Below are positions 25,654-35,142 of a stretch of 64,000 nucleotides of DNA, one piece after another. Origin of the DNA: Ignavibacteria bacterium UBA7675 (GTDB taxonomy: Bacteria > Bacteroidota > Ignavibacteria > Kapaibacteriales > UB7675); assembly GCA_002483085.1 (NCBI GenBank), contig DLHF01000002.1, positions 140,863 through 204,862 of the forward strand, read 5' to 3'. Both the position numbers and the translations under genes were made by a program. The stretch's first letter is position 1. Every line of letters begins with the position of its first letter. The notes under the pieces are model-generated. The model did no database searches. It had not been told where the DNA came from and saw only the letters and a program-made list of their open reading frames with translations.

Positions 25654-27699
25654 TTATAGTTGTTTTAGGCTGGCTCTGAGAAGCTGAGCATTAACCGCTA
25701 CAATAACAGTGCTTATGCTCATAAGGACAGCTCCGATGGCGGGGCTCAAAAGAATGCCGGATGAGAAGAGAACGCCTGCAGCCAGAGGAATAGCGATAAC
25801 GTTATATCCCGTAGCCCAGAGCAGGTTCTGAATCATTTTTTTGTATGTGGCTCGGCCAAACAAAATCAGATTGAGAATATCCATTGGGTTGCTATTGACC
25901 AGAATAATATCTGCTGTTTCGGCTGCCACATCGGTTCCAGAGCCCACAGCAATACCAACATCAGCTTGTGCCAGAGCCGGAGCGTCATTGATGCCGTCGC
26001 CAGTCATGGCAACATATTCTCCCTGTTGTTGCAGGTTTTTGACAATGTCGACTTTCTGATGTGGCAGAACCTCTGCATAATAGCCATCTAGGTTCAGTTG
26101 TTCTGCTACTGCACGCGCCACTTTCTCATTATCCCCCGTAGCCATCATTACTTTCATGTTGTTCTGCTTAAAAGCCGCAATGGCCGAGCCTGCTTCCGGA
26201 CGAATTTCGTCGGCCAGAGCAAAGAAGCCATACAGATAGTCATTGATCAATAGAAAAACAACAGTTTCTGCGGCACTCACGTAGGCATTCTCTGGAAGAG
26301 GAATTGCCCTGTCACGCAGATAACCGGGGCTGACTACCTTGACATTTTTTCCCTCGACCACCGCCTCTACTCCCTTGCCGACAATTGCATGGAAATTCTC
26401 TGCTGGTGGTATTTCGATCTGCTGCTCTTTTGCTTTCCGAAGAATACCGACCGCGATAGGGTGTTCTGAATTTTGCTCAAGAGCTGCGGCCAGCCTTAAT
26501 AATTCTTGAGGTTGTCCATTCTGTGCTGTCAGCTCCAATCTTGTCACCCCAAACTCTCCTTTCGTCAAGGTGCCAGTTTTGTCGAACACAATTGTGGTAA
26601 TTTTTCTCGATTCCTCAAAAGCTGTCCGATTGCGAATCAGCAGCCCATTTTGCGCTGATAACGCTGTGGAAATAGCCACAACAAGAGGAACTGCAACTCC
26701 TAATGCGTGGGGGCAAGAAATAACCAAAACTGTCACCATGCGTTCCAGCGCAAAGTTGAATCCATAACCTGCCATCAACCATGCAACCAGCGTAATAAGA
26801 CCAACGGACAATGCGATATAGGTAAGCCATTTTGCTGCCCTATCGGCCAGATTCTGCGTTTGGGATTTGGTCTTTTGTGCCTCTTGAACGAGAGTGATAA
26901 CCTTATTGAGATAGCTGTCCTTGCCAGTATGAACAACCTGTGCTCTCAGTGCACCATTCCCGTTGATTGAACCGCCGATCACCTTTGTGCCTTTTTCTTT
27001 TTTTACAGGTTTACTCTCTCCTGTCAGCATGCTCTCGTTCACATAGCTCTCGCCATCTACTACGCTGCCATCCGCCGGTATTTTTTCTCCTGGCCTGATA
27101 AGAATAATATCATCAGGCTGTAATTCATCCAGTCGTATATCCTCTATGGTCTCACCTGTTAGCCGGTGTGCTTCTGAAGGCATCATATTCACGAGAAGCT
27201 CCAGTGCTTTCGAAGCTCCCATCACAGACTTCATTTCCAGGATGTGCCCAAGCAGCATAATATCTATCAGCGTAGCGAGTTCCCAGAAAAAATCCTGACC
27301 GGGAAACCCAAAAACGACCGCAGAACTGAACAGATACGCAACCGTAATGGCCATAGCGATCAGCGTCATCATGCCGGGCGACTTGGCTTGTAGCTCTTCT
27401 GCCATGCCTCTGAGGAAAGGCCATCCTCCGTAGAAAAATACAACTGTGGCAAGCCCGAATAAAATGTAACTATCTCCCGGAAAACTAAACTCTATACCGA
27501 GCCACATCTGGATCATGTGCGACAGGGCGAGGATAGGAATGGTCAGTACCGATAAAACGATCAGTCGCTTTCTGAAATCTCCGATCATGCCGCGATGGTC
27601 ATGACCCGCATGGTCAGATTGATGTTGTCGGTGGGCACTATGCTGCTGGATAGAGTTGTTCATATCTGCATGAACGTGGTTGTGATGTTGATGTCCCAT
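25654..27699 (-). CDS. copB: CopB-type heavy-metal P1B-ATPase (Cys-Pro-His)
   Basis: A 681-residue transporter ATPase. The N terminus (1-37) is His-rich with no CxxC metal-binding domain. It carries the actuator TGES (226-229), the membrane metal site SCPH (Cys329-Pro-His331), DKTGT with phosphorylated Asp373, TGDN and GDGINDAPALAQAD. CPH rather than CPC defines the P1B-3/CopB group, which exports Cu(II) or Cu(I)/Ag(I) from the cytoplasm. It is flanked by a copper-type AraC regulator and a periplasmic HMA protein. The base composition is lower in GC than neighbouring core genes, suggesting acquisition as a module. Confidence 0.94.
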   Translation of the reverse strand: MGHQHHNHVHADMNNSIQQHSAHRQHQSDHAGHDHRGMIGDFRKRLIVLSVLTIPILALSHMIQMWLGIEFSFPGDSYILFGLATVVFFYGGWPFLRGMAEELQAKSPGMMTLIAMAITVAYLFSSAVVFGFPGQDFFWELATLIDIMLLGHILEMKSVMGASKALELLVNMMPSEAHRLTGETIEDIRLDELQPDDIILIRPGEKIPADGSVVDGESYVNESMLTGESKPVKKEKGTKVIGGSINGNGALRAQVVHTGKDSYLNKVITLVQEAQKTKSQTQNLADRAAKWLTYIALSVGLITLVAWLMAGYGFNFALERMVTVLVISCPHALGVAVPLVVAISTALSAQNGLLIRNRTAFEESRKITTIVFDKTGTLTKGEFGVTRLELTAQNGQPQELLRLAAALEQNSEHPIAVGILRKAKEQQIEIPPAENFHAIVGKGVEAVVEGKNVKVVSPGYLRDRAIPLPENAYVSAAETVVFLLINDYLYGFFALADEIRPEAGSAIAAFKQNNMKVMMATGDNEKVARAVAEQLNLDGYYAEVLPHQKVDIVKNLQQQGEYVAMTGDGINDAPALAQADVGIAVGSGTDVAAETADIILVNSNPMDILNLILFGRATYKKMIQNLLWATGYNVIAIPLAAGVLFSSGILLSPAIGAVLMSISTVIVAVNAQLLRASLKQL

Positions 27700-27716
27700 A
27701 GATATAGCTACCTTAT

Positions 27717-27745
27717 TTACATGTAACTAACATATAACTACTTAC
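27717..27745 (-). promoter_or_regulatory. direct repeats, candidate AraC-regulator site
   Basis: TAACTA occurs at 27724-27729 and 27735-27740, one helical turn (11 bp) apart, flanked by TTAC on both sides, just upstream of the ATPase start. Same-face direct repeats suit an AraC-type activator; assignment is inference. Confidence 0.3.
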
Positions 27746-28002
27746 ATTCGCACCGGAAAGAGCAGATACCCTTTCAGTCCAATTGTCTATTAGAATCGCT
27801 GTACATCTCCATCAGCTTATGTCTCTGTATATCGAGAGAGGCTGATTCAGCGCCGTGATGCTCCTGCGGCCATTGCCTCTAATTCTTTTGATCGCTAACG
27901 CGGATCGGAGAATACAAGGAGGGATAGAGAGCGTATCGCCCTCTATCCAATCCATCTATTGTGATATCAAGAGTTCTCTGCCCGGCATACCACAAGCCTC
28001 TG
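27746..28002. other. gap inside the copper cluster
   Basis: No gene, hairpin or repeat module could be supported here. Together with the flanking bases it separates the HMA protein gene from the ATPase gene by about 300 bp. Confidence 0.4.
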
Positions 28003-28356
28003 CTATCTGTACTGGCAGCATTCAGGAAGCTCATTGTAAGTTTCATCTTTCGCTTTTATATCCTCCAGATCGTGTCCTGAAGAAACCACCTTTTCTTTAA
28101 TCTGCTGGACTGTTGTAGAATCTGGATGATATACCACAGAGAGAGTCTTTGTCTTTTTATCCCATGTTGCTGATTCTATCCCCGAGACATCTTTCAGCGT
28201 ACTTTCGATTCTCTTCTTACACATTCCACAATTTCCGTAGACCTTCATCGATAGCGTTTCCGACTTGGATTTTCCATATGCCGGTTGGTTGACTGCTACG
28301 GAAAACATCATTGTACCCCAGATAAGGGCGGCTGTGATATGAGATAAGTATTTCAT
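28003..28356 (-). CDS. periplasmic heavy-metal-associated (HMA) copper-binding protein
   Basis: A 117-residue exported protein. The signal peptide covers about the first 28 residues (cleavage near AYGKS). The HMA domain follows with GNCGMCKKRIE (Cys43, Cys46) and the usual babbab pattern ending near residue 100. The C terminus carries an extra CC pair (LPECCQYR). It should bind Cu(I) in the periplasm and hand it to a transporter or sequester it. It sits between a membrane protein gene and copB on the minus strand. Confidence 0.88.
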   Translation of the reverse strand: MKYLSHITAALIWGTMMFSVAVNQPAYGKSKSETLSMKVYGNCGMCKKRIESTLKDVSGIESATWDKKTKTLSVVYHPDSTTVQQIKEKVVSSGHDLEDIKAKDETYNELPECCQYR

Positions 28357-28416
28357 GTTATTTTTTTAGAAATGATATAAATAATGAAAAATGAAAAGAG
28401 ATAAACTACATTGCTC

Positions 28417-29007
28417 TTAACCATGACTGATGACACCACCATAAAACCCTGTTGCGATGATGCACAGTACTGTTAGTATGGCTATTATCAAGTAAAAACG
28501 TCGTAGCGGCTTCCAAAGCAGGAAAACAGTCCATACCCATAGCAAAATCGCAGAGACTATACCTAATAGCCGATGTATATCTACGACCCATTTCTTGGGA
28601 TCACCTGCAAAGACATCAGACTGTCCATTCCCGGTAAAGACTGCTGCAAGTGCTATGATCGCTGCACTTATCACCAGCAATTGAACTGCAGGAAGTATTG
28701 CCGGATTTCGTTTGCTCCAAACTGCAAGGATGAGGGCAAATATTGAGAGCGCCACAGGAAAATGAACCAATCTATTGTGTGTATGCTCTGTGAGTACCTC
28801 GCTTATATGCAATTGGAAATCTGGGGAAGACTGATCTGTTCTTAACGTCGTCTCGGGAGCAAGGTTTCTTTGAACGGACTCCTTTCCCGGGTCATCTGTA
28901 AGTACTGCGCTATCTGTTCTACCAGCCGAAGGATGGCTTGTATGAGCGGATACATGTCCGGTGTTCCACAAAAGGCCGAGTGCAAGCACAGCCAATATAA
29001 ATCGCAT
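28417..29007 (-). CDS. DUF2231-like membrane protein of the copper cluster
   Basis: A 196-residue membrane protein with an N-terminal signal or first helix (MRFILAVLALGLLWNTGHVSA), a charged periplasmic stretch, and four hydrophobic segments from about residue 75. The motif HTHNRLVHFPVALSIFALIL resembles the HP(L/M)VVHFPIAL signature of DUF2231 proteins. GGAGG lies six bases before ATG 29007, supporting this start over 29061. Related proteins occur beside metal and cytochrome genes; the function is unknown. Confidence 0.75.
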   Translation of the reverse strand: MRFILAVLALGLLWNTGHVSAHTSHPSAGRTDSAVLTDDPGKESVQRNLAPETTLRTDQSSPDFQLHISEVLTEHTHNRLVHFPVALSIFALILAVWSKRNPAILPAVQLLVISAAIIALAAVFTGNGQSDVFAGDPKKWVVDIHRLLGIVSAILLWVWTVFLLWKPLRRFYLIIAILTVLCIIATGFYGGVISHG

Positions 29008-29100
29008 AACGCCTCCGTTGTTCAGAGGAGTGAAGAATGAATGATACAAAGACAGTAGCAAGAGGGCGACTCCGGCCTTCCAGCCAGAATTGGAAAAATG

Positions 29101-29481
29101 CTAAATCAGAAGGGAATGGAATCTGACGGGTAAATCTTTAGGAGGTGGGGAGAATGCAATGGTAGCTGTATGATCAGAAGATAAATCAGGCTCTGGAAAA
29201 ATATCCATAATTAACACAGGTATAGCCATTGCCAGTGGCAATGCTATTACTGGTTGACTCCATGTGGTGATAAAGCTCGACTTGATTTTATGTGTAACAA
29301 CGGTCTGTGTACAGCAGCGATTTTTCTTGTGCTTTTTACCGCAACTGCACTCCTGATCGGCAGACAGAGAAATAGTATGAACCTTCCCAGCGCAGTAGTG
29401 ATAGACAAGAGTAATGCCACTCGTCGATGTTAAGAAGACAAGGGCGAGAAGAAAAGACACTATGGAGCGATAAGCTCTCAT
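29101..29481 (-). CDS. HYC_CC_PP-type cysteine-rich protein
   Basis: A 126-residue protein with an N-terminal hydrophobic segment, then YHYCAGKVHTISLS, then CSCGKKHKKNRCC, and a second hydrophobic stretch followed by a proline-containing tail (FSPPPKDLPV). The HYC ... CC ... PP pattern defines a Bacteroidota family commonly found with copper-efflux genes. The clustered Cys and His suggest metal binding in the envelope. ATG 29481 gives a typical signal (MRAYRSIVSFLLALVFLT); 29520 is an alternative start. It is the first gene of the copper cluster on the minus strand. Confidence 0.82.
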   Translation of the reverse strand: MRAYRSIVSFLLALVFLTSTSGITLVYHYCAGKVHTISLSADQECSCGKKHKKNRCCTQTVVTHKIKSSFITTWSQPVIALPLAMAIPVLIMDIFPEPDLSSDHTATIAFSPPPKDLPVRFHSLLI

Positions 29482-29888
29482 ATAATACAAGTTCAGAATT
29501 GCTGTATGCAGATTATTCAAGACTCAATAAACAACAAAACGCTGGGTAAGTATTCCCATATTATTCTTTAATGAGTTTTCCTTTGGCAAGTTAGGGTTTA
29601 GAAAATTCTACCTGTTACAGAATTTTCAGTTTTTGTTGTAAGATTATAGGCGAAGGGTGATTTCGCGCTTTTGTATAAGAAAATGTGCAATTGTCCTGTT
29701 AAGATGAAAATAGATGGCACAAGTAAACCTTATCGAGTATGAGAGGCACATGGCGTTGCCAATTGCCTGCATCATCAAAAAGCCGCCACTCTGCTGCAAC
29801 AGCATCCATCAAAATTCATCCAAATCTACAACCCAAATTTTGTAAATTGCCGCGTTTGGCAACTACTCTCAACATTTAATCTGGCATT
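29482..29888. other. AT-rich divergent intergenic region
   Basis: This divergent gap separates the copper cluster from the lipoprotein operon and should hold promoters for both. I see no full TTG-N20-TAnnTTTG match and no gene. Confidence 0.4.
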
Positions 29889-30248
29889 ATGAATACAGGT
29901 CTACGTCTTCGCACTGCCCTTGCCGGGCTGCTCGCTGCTGTAAGTATTGCAATGCTTACTGTGCTTGCTTCCTGCGCTTCCCCACAGGATATTCCCGGCG
30001 CTATGCGCATAAAGGGAACGATCCGACACGTTAACATCGAAGGTGGCTGCTGGGTCGTAGAAGTTGGTGATAATGTGCGGACGAAACAGTTCTATGAGCT
30101 CATAGGCAAGGATTTGCCAGAAGTGTCGATCAACGATGCGGTCATCACTGTCTGGATTGTCCTGAAGCCCGATGTAGCAACTACCTGCCAGGTTGGACAG
30201 GTGGCGGAGATTGTCGATGTTGTTGATGTTGAAAAACCCGGTAAATAA
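29889..30248 (+). CDS. putative lipoprotein
   Basis: A 119-residue protein with signal peptide and lipobox VLASC (Cys at about 28). The rest (MRIKGTIRHVNIEGGCWVVEVGD ... VWIVLKPDVATTCQVGQVAEIVDV) reads as a small beta barrel of OB-like type with two further cysteines. I recognise no named family. It is the first of four co-directional genes, with 30 bases to the next start. Confidence 0.68.
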   Translation: MNTGLRLRTALAGLLAAVSIAMLTVLASCASPQDIPGAMRIKGTIRHVNIEGGCWVVEVGDNVRTKQFYELIGKDLPEVSINDAVITVWIVLKPDVATTCQVGQVAEIVDVVDVEKPGK

Positions 30249-30278
30249 CCCATGATGCCCATTAAAGCGGAAAAAGCT

Positions 30279-31652
30279 ATGCGCAAAGGCTTCCCGATCC
30301 TTTTGCTCTTCCTGTTCGGTGTGCTCTTGCAAAGCTGTATCACCCGGACTGAGCGCGACTTATACACCATTACCGACCGCGACACGACATTCCGGGAAGT
30401 GGTGCAAAATGCGCCGGGCGACCGTGACAACGGCGTGATCTTTCCCTCGTCCCGTACCATCGAAGTTCAGCGCAATACGATAACGCACGACAGCACTGTA
30501 GAGCGTGAGTACCCAAATTTTATACGGCTTGGCGTATTTGAGGGCGCAGGTCTGATCGGTACAGGCGCTGGCAAAAATGGCATTGGTACAGGCCTGTTTG
30601 GTGTGTATGGGCTGCTCGATCCCGATTTTGGACTCGATGTGTCCGATACTAAAAAGGAGCGAGACGTGTTGTTCACCGGTGGCCTTTATCGGTTTGGGAT
30701 TGGCGAGTGGCGCTTGCGGTGGTTCCGCGATGCTGCGAACTGGACTATTGGTACGTCGCTCATAGAGGTGCTTGCACCAGAGGCCAACACCGATAAAATG
30801 CTGATCTCGACCATGCCCGTGTATGTGCGTAAGCGCTATTACCTGCGCGAGCAGATCCCCTATGTCGCTTTTACGCCTACTGTTGGTATTGGCTGGGCGC
30901 CGTCGCAGTATATCAATGTTGGAGCTACTTTTGATGTCGGCTCTATTGGCGGGCTGAATATGCACGCCTATGCCGGATTTGCAGCCGGGATGAATGGTCT
31001 GATTGCTGGCGACGACGTTACAACTTCGGCATTTCCCTACTTTGGCCTCGGTGTCTCCATGGCCGATTTTCTCAATCTCGTGCGCGAAACAGAAACCGAG
31101 TGGAAATACCACGAACACTCAGCGTGGAATATCGGGATTACGCAGGCCATGCTGTTGTACTCTAATGCCGAAGAATCGGTAATTAAAGCAAAGGATAGTA
31201 CAACCAATATTCCTGTGAAGGGATTCGTTGTGCGCTTTTTACCCTCATCGCTGGCTTTGCCGTTTTTAGAGCACAAGCTCTATGTAGGCACAGCACTGAT
31301 AAACGTTGTGTACCTCGGCGATGGCAAGGGTGGCTTTGGTATTTTACCCGTGCGTGTTGGCTATTGGCACACGCTGCTGCCCGATGAGCTCTCGGTAGAG
31401 CCGTTTATCGAATACAATTACTTCCCCTCGTCGTTTATCCACATGGGTGGGCGCCTGAACCTCGCTGTTTCAAAATCGCTGAGCGTAAGCGCTGCTGCCG
31501 GATTTGCATCGGGTAGTACGTCCAACAGTATCGCATCGGACATTACCAACGAAATTGGCAATCCGACGAGCTTCAGCGGTTTCTACCTCGGTATCGGGTT
31601 TGGCCTGAGCGACAGAATCTTTTTTCCCGAAGAATTGCGGTACAACCGATGA
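30279..31652 (+). CDS. putative lipoprotein or outer-membrane beta-barrel-like protein
   Basis: A 457-residue protein. Start 30279 gives MRKGFPILLLFLFGVLLQSC, a good lipoprotein signal; ATG 30252/30255 would add an odd charged lead. The body has alternating aromatic and glycine-rich strands (LFGVYGLLDPDFGLDVSD, INVGATFDVGSIGGLNMHAYAGFAAGMNG, FSGFYLGIGFGLSD), typical of outer-membrane barrel proteins. No family is recognised. The stop overlaps the next start by four bases, so the two are translationally coupled. Confidence 0.7.
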   Translation: MRKGFPILLLFLFGVLLQSCITRTERDLYTITDRDTTFREVVQNAPGDRDNGVIFPSSRTIEVQRNTITHDSTVEREYPNFIRLGVFEGAGLIGTGAGKNGIGTGLFGVYGLLDPDFGLDVSDTKKERDVLFTGGLYRFGIGEWRLRWFRDAANWTIGTSLIEVLAPEANTDKMLISTMPVYVRKRYYLREQIPYVAFTPTVGIGWAPSQYINVGATFDVGSIGGLNMHAYAGFAAGMNGLIAGDDVTTSAFPYFGLGVSMADFLNLVRETETEWKYHEHSAWNIGITQAMLLYSNAEESVIKAKDSTTNIPVKGFVVRFLPSSLALPFLEHKLYVGTALINVVYLGDGKGGFGILPVRVGYWHTLLPDELSVEPFIEYNYFPSSFIHMGGRLNLAVSKSLSVSAAAGFASGSTSNSIASDITNEIGNPTSFSGFYLGIGFGLSDRIFFPEELRYNR

Positions 31653-32212
31653 AAACGCTTTTTCTGCCCCTGATAGCCCTGCTGTTTACCTCCTGTGTGT
31701 CGGAGTATTTTACAGTGAACGAAGGTACTTCGGCTGTGCTGTATGGCAAAATTATGTCGGAACTCGACAGCGTAGAGGTCGTTCGCCAAACCACGCTCCG
31801 GGTGTACAGTGGTGGCGTGGCTGCCTTGCGTAACTACAATACGACGCAATGCCGCTGGGAGCTGCTTGCCAAGCTCACAAAGGGTACCGAAACAGTGTAT
31901 CGCGTGCGCACTCTTCCCATTGAGCGTGCGCTCATTCCCTCTATCGATATTGTATATTCCACATCAGGCTGCCGCGTGGAAGAGGAAGGCCGTGTATTAG
32001 TAAGCAACGACACCGTGCGTGCGGTACCGGGCGTAGAAGAAAAAATTCAGGTGACAAACGATGGCGATTTCCTGACCGTCGTTATCGGCTGCACGCGGGT
32101 GTTTCATCAGCCTGTAGCAAAGCCTTCTACGGAATGGTTGGTTGTGGAAAGCCCGTCGGGCTCCGAAGTCGTGGTTTCGCGTATGGCCACCGAGGAAACG
32201 CGCCCGAGGTAG
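31649..32212 (+). CDS. putative lipoprotein
   Basis: A 187-residue protein with signal MKTLFLPLIALLFTSC (lipobox FTSC). It contains two further cysteines (TTQCRWELL, VIGCTRVF) and a beta-rich pattern. No family is recognised. It overlaps the preceding gene by ATGA and is likely a partner of that barrel-like protein in the envelope. Confidence 0.68.
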   Translation: MKTLFLPLIALLFTSCVSEYFTVNEGTSAVLYGKIMSELDSVEVVRQTTLRVYSGGVAALRNYNTTQCRWELLAKLTKGTETVYRVRTLPIERALIPSIDIVYSTSGCRVEEEGRVLVSNDTVRAVPGVEEKIQVTNDGDFLTVVIGCTRVFHQPVAKPSTEWLVVESPSGSEVVVSRMATEETRPR

Positions 32213-32247
32213 GCGCGTTCAACGGGAACGGATGGAGCAAAGGCAGC

Positions 32248-32679
32248 ATGGATGTACAAGCATTAGTAGCCAATTACGGGTCAGTTGCCCTGTTTGTAGT
32301 TTCGTTCATTGCAGGAACGATTATCCCCCTGAGCTCTGAAGCTGCTCTGCTGGCGGGTATTGCCGCCGGTGTTCCCAGAGTGGAGGCGCTTGTAGCTTGT
32401 TCGCTGGGCAATTGCTTGGCCTGTGGTGTTAATTACTATCTCGGGCTTTTTGTACGCGAAAAGATGCAACGCAAAGTAGAGCAGAGCCGCAGCGGTAGGA
32501 CAACGCTGAGCTGGATGAAGCGCTATGGTGCGTGGAGCCTTCTCGGCTCCTGGCTGCCGCTTGTAGGCGATCCGCTTACGATTGTGGCCGGGCTCGCCGA
32601 TATTCGCCTGTGGGTGTTTGTTGCCGTGGTGTTTCCTCTGCGCATCCTTCGCTATGTTGCCGTGCTCGTGTTTGTATAG
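32248..32679 (+). CDS. DedA/YqaA-family small membrane protein
   Basis: A 143-residue membrane protein with four hydrophobic segments. The block FIAGTIIPLSSEAALLAG (about 20-37) and YGAWSLLGSWLPLVGDPLTIVAGL (in part about 93-112) match the short YqaA branch of the DedA/SNARE-associated superfamily, whose larger relatives act in phospholipid handling and membrane potential. ATG 32248 starts at the first hydrophobic helix; the longer frame to 32134 overlaps the previous gene. Confidence 0.82.
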   Translation: MDVQALVANYGSVALFVVSFIAGTIIPLSSEAALLAGIAAGVPRVEALVACSLGNCLACGVNYYLGLFVREKMQRKVEQSRSGRTTLSWMKRYGAWSLLGSWLPLVGDPLTIVAGLADIRLWVFVAVVFPLRILRYVAVLVFV

Positions 32680-32727
32680 CTCGCACCCCGCAATTATTAA
32701 TAAAAATGCTCTTTCTACAACACTTCT

Positions 32728-32890
32728 GTGGCACGGGCGTCGCTGCGCCGGTGCTTGGTCGCTGTCGCCGGTCGCACGAGCTGCTGTCCGCTGTCCGATG
32801 GCTACTCGCGGTCTTTTTGGGCACATAGAGAACAAAAAAGGGCGATCATCGGTTGAACAATCACGAGGCAGTTGTGCAGCGCGGTGCGAC
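32728..32890 (+). repeat. dispersed intergenic repeat, modules A and B, plus orientation
   Basis: GCACGGGCGTCG, then module A GTCGCTGTCGCCGGTCGCA at 32758-32776, and about 100 bp later module B GTGCAGCGCGGTGCGAC near 32874-32890. The gap 32680-33016 carries no gene. Confidence 0.7.
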
Positions 32891-33016
32891 GTCTTCGCAT
32901 TTGTTACCGTAGGAACGGTGCGAGGACGAGCTTACGATAACCAAAACGGAACGTCGGAGACAGAAGCGCTCATAGCCAGAATGGTCCGTGCGTGGTAATA
33001 GTGAATCAGAACTCTT

Positions 33017-33823
33017 ATGATTGATATAAAAAATCTTTACAAGGCGTTTGGCCCCAAAAAAGTGCTGAATGGTGTGAACCTGAGAATCCAAACAGGTGGC
33101 ACAATGTGTATTATCGGGAAATCGGGATGTGGCAAAAGTGTGTTGCTGAAGCACATTGTCCGCATTCTCGAACCGGATCAGGGAGAAGTAACGGTAGACG
33201 GACTCAATATCGCCACACTCAACCAGAAGGAACTGTTCGGATTGCGGCGGAAAATTGGCTACGTGTTCCAGGGTGCTGCTCTGTTCGACTCCATGACCGT
33301 ATATGAGAACATCGTGCTCGGTCTGTATGAGCACGGTGTACACGACGCAAAAGTGCTCGATAAAGAGGCGCGGCGCGTGCTGTCGTCGGTAGGGCTTCTG
33401 CCCGATATTTCCGAAGAAGGTTCGCCGCTATTCGAGAACGAGTACACAATTCTCCGCGACAAAAAGCCGTCCGACCTTTCTGGTGGGATGCGTAAACGCG
33501 TGGGCGTAGCGCGTGCGCTTGTCGGCAGCCCGGAGTACATTTTTTACGACGAGCCTACGACTGGCCTCGACCCAGTCACCTCCGAGCAGATCGACAACCT
33601 GATAGCAGACCTCAGCCGAAAATTTCGCGTTACGTCTGTAGTGATTACGCACGATATGTTCTCGGTGTACAAAGTGGCGCAGACGGTGGCCATGCTCGAC
33701 TCTGGGCGGGTGCACTTCCTCGGCACACCACAGGAATTGCGCGCTACCAACGACTCGGTGGTACGCGAGTTCATCGAGCGGTTCGAGATACAGGAGCACC
33801 GATCTGCGGTGCAAGCGGGGTAA
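33017..33823 (+). CDS. MlaF-like ABC transporter ATP-binding protein
   Basis: A 268-residue ABC ATPase. Walker A GKSGCGKSV (34-42), Q-loop VFQGAALFDSMTVYENI, signature LSGGMRKRVGVARAL and Walker B YIFYDEPTTGLDP match the MlaF/Mkl group that powers Mce-type lipid transport. An insert of about 15 residues (SEEGSPLFENEYTILRDKK) precedes the signature and is longer than in MlaF. No MlaE permease or MlaD/Mce gene is adjacent, so its partners must lie elsewhere. A strong terminator follows. Confidence 0.88.
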   Translation: MIDIKNLYKAFGPKKVLNGVNLRIQTGGTMCIIGKSGCGKSVLLKHIVRILEPDQGEVTVDGLNIATLNQKELFGLRRKIGYVFQGAALFDSMTVYENIVLGLYEHGVHDAKVLDKEARRVLSSVGLLPDISEEGSPLFENEYTILRDKKPSDLSGGMRKRVGVARALVGSPEYIFYDEPTTGLDPVTSEQIDNLIADLSRKFRVTSVVITHDMFSVYKVAQTVAMLDSGRVHFLGTPQELRATNDSVVREFIERFEIQEHRSAVQAG

Positions 33824-33854
33824 AAGCGATAGGCGTCGAGGCAGCATAAAATAC

Positions 33855-33887
33855 AAGAGCCGTCCTGGAAACAGGGCGGCTCTTTGC
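33855..33887. terminator. bidirectional rho-independent terminator
   Basis: AAGAGCCGTCCTG and CAGGGCGGCTCTT pair around a GAAA tetraloop, followed by T residues on the plus strand. It sits between convergent genes and could serve both. Confidence 0.9.
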
Positions 33888-33912
33888 GTAGAATTAATCT
33901 GGTCGTGCCCGT

Positions 33913-35079
33913 TTATCTGCCGTAAAATTCCGCAATAGTATGTACTACATACGCGATTTGCTCTGCTCCCAGTTCCGGGTAAATCGGCAGTGCGAGCGAG
34001 TGGTTGGCAGCGAAGTTCGCCACGGGGAAATTCTCATCTTGTGCGTTCAGATACGCAAAACACTCCTGGCGGTGGAATGGCACTGGGTAGTAGATTTCCG
34101 TGCCAATGCCTTTTGCCGTGATATGTGCGCGAAGTTCGTCGCGCTGCGGCAGGCGTACCACATATTGATTATAGATATGGTGATTGACCGCACCAGCGCC
34201 GCTGTGTACAGCCTTGGGCAGGATTACCACGTTGCCGTCGTCGAAGGCCGTTGCACCATCGTGCGTTGCCAGCCCGCGCTCAATGAATAACTGCGTATAG
34301 AGGTCTGCATTTTCACGGCGCTTTGCACTCCAGCCGTCGAGATGCGGGAATTTTACATTGAGCACTGCTGCTTGGATTGCGTCGATACGGAAATTTCCAC
34401 CCACGAACTTGTGGTAGTATTTCGGCTGCATACCGTGATTACGCATTTGCTTCAAGTGCACGGCCAGATTCTCGTCGTTTGTCGTTATCAATCCAGCATC
34501 GCCAAAGGCGCCGAGGTTTTTGGTCGGGTAGAACGAAAAGCAGCCCATCAGACCGATGGAACCCGCTTTTCGCCCGTCTTTGTACTGCGAGCCAATAGCT
34601 TGTGCCGCGTCTTCAATCACCGGAATACCGTGCTGTTCGGCGATTGCCATAATCGCGTCCATATCGGCGCTCTGGCCGTACAGGTGCACCGGTACAATTG
34701 CTTTGGTTCGCGGGGTAATTGCTGCCCCGAGAAGCGCGGGGTCGATATTGAGCGCTACTGGCTCGCTATCGACAAAAACTGGCGTTGCGCCGAGGCGTGC
34801 CACGACACCTGCGGTAGCAAAAAACGAGTAGGTAGGAACGATGACTTCATCGCCGGGGCCGATATTGAGCGCCATGAGCGCCATCAGCAGCGCATCGGTA
34901 CCGCTGGACACCCCAATGGCAAATCGGGCGTCGCAGTAGGATGCAAGTGCAGATTCCAGTGTATCAACTTCGCTGCCGAGAATACACATCTGCGACTCAG
35001 CAACGCGAAGCAGCGCAGCATCAAGCTCCGGTTTAAGCGACTGATACTGAGCTTTCAGATCAAGAAGAGGTACTGTCAT
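33913..35079 (-). CDS. DegT/DnrJ/EryC1/StrS-family sugar aminotransferase
   Basis: A 388-residue PLP enzyme. VPLLDLKAQYQSLKPELD at the N terminus, GVSSGTDALLMALMAL, VPVHLYGQSADMDAI, VIEDAAQAIGS, and SFYPTKNLGAFGDAG with the PLP-binding Lys are diagnostic. It aminates a keto sugar nucleotide; similarity is strongest by eye to the WbpE/QdtB-like group, but the sugar is not determined. The ATG at 35079 is preferred over a GTG at 35124. It follows manC by about 60 bases, and gmd lies 13 kb away, so a GDP-amino-sugar route is possible but unproven. Confidence 0.9.
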   Translation of the reverse strand: MTVPLLDLKAQYQSLKPELDAALLRVAESQMCILGSEVDTLESALASYCDARFAIGVSSGTDALLMALMALNIGPGDEVIVPTYSFFATAGVVARLGATPVFVDSEPVALNIDPALLGAAITPRTKAIVPVHLYGQSADMDAIMAIAEQHGIPVIEDAAQAIGSQYKDGRKAGSIGLMGCFSFYPTKNLGAFGDAGLITTNDENLAVHLKQMRNHGMQPKYYHKFVGGNFRIDAIQAAVLNVKFPHLDGWSAKRRENADLYTQLFIERGLATHDGATAFDDGNVVILPKAVHSGAGAVNHHIYNQYVVRLPQRDELRAHITAKGIGTEIYYPVPFHRQECFAYLNAQDENFPVANFAANHSLALPIYPELGAEQIAYVVHTIAEFYGR

Positions 35080-35142
35080 ATCCGGGGTAAATGCGATATC
35101 CGTGCAGAAGAGTGCGGCGTACACGCCGACGTTGTACTCTCG

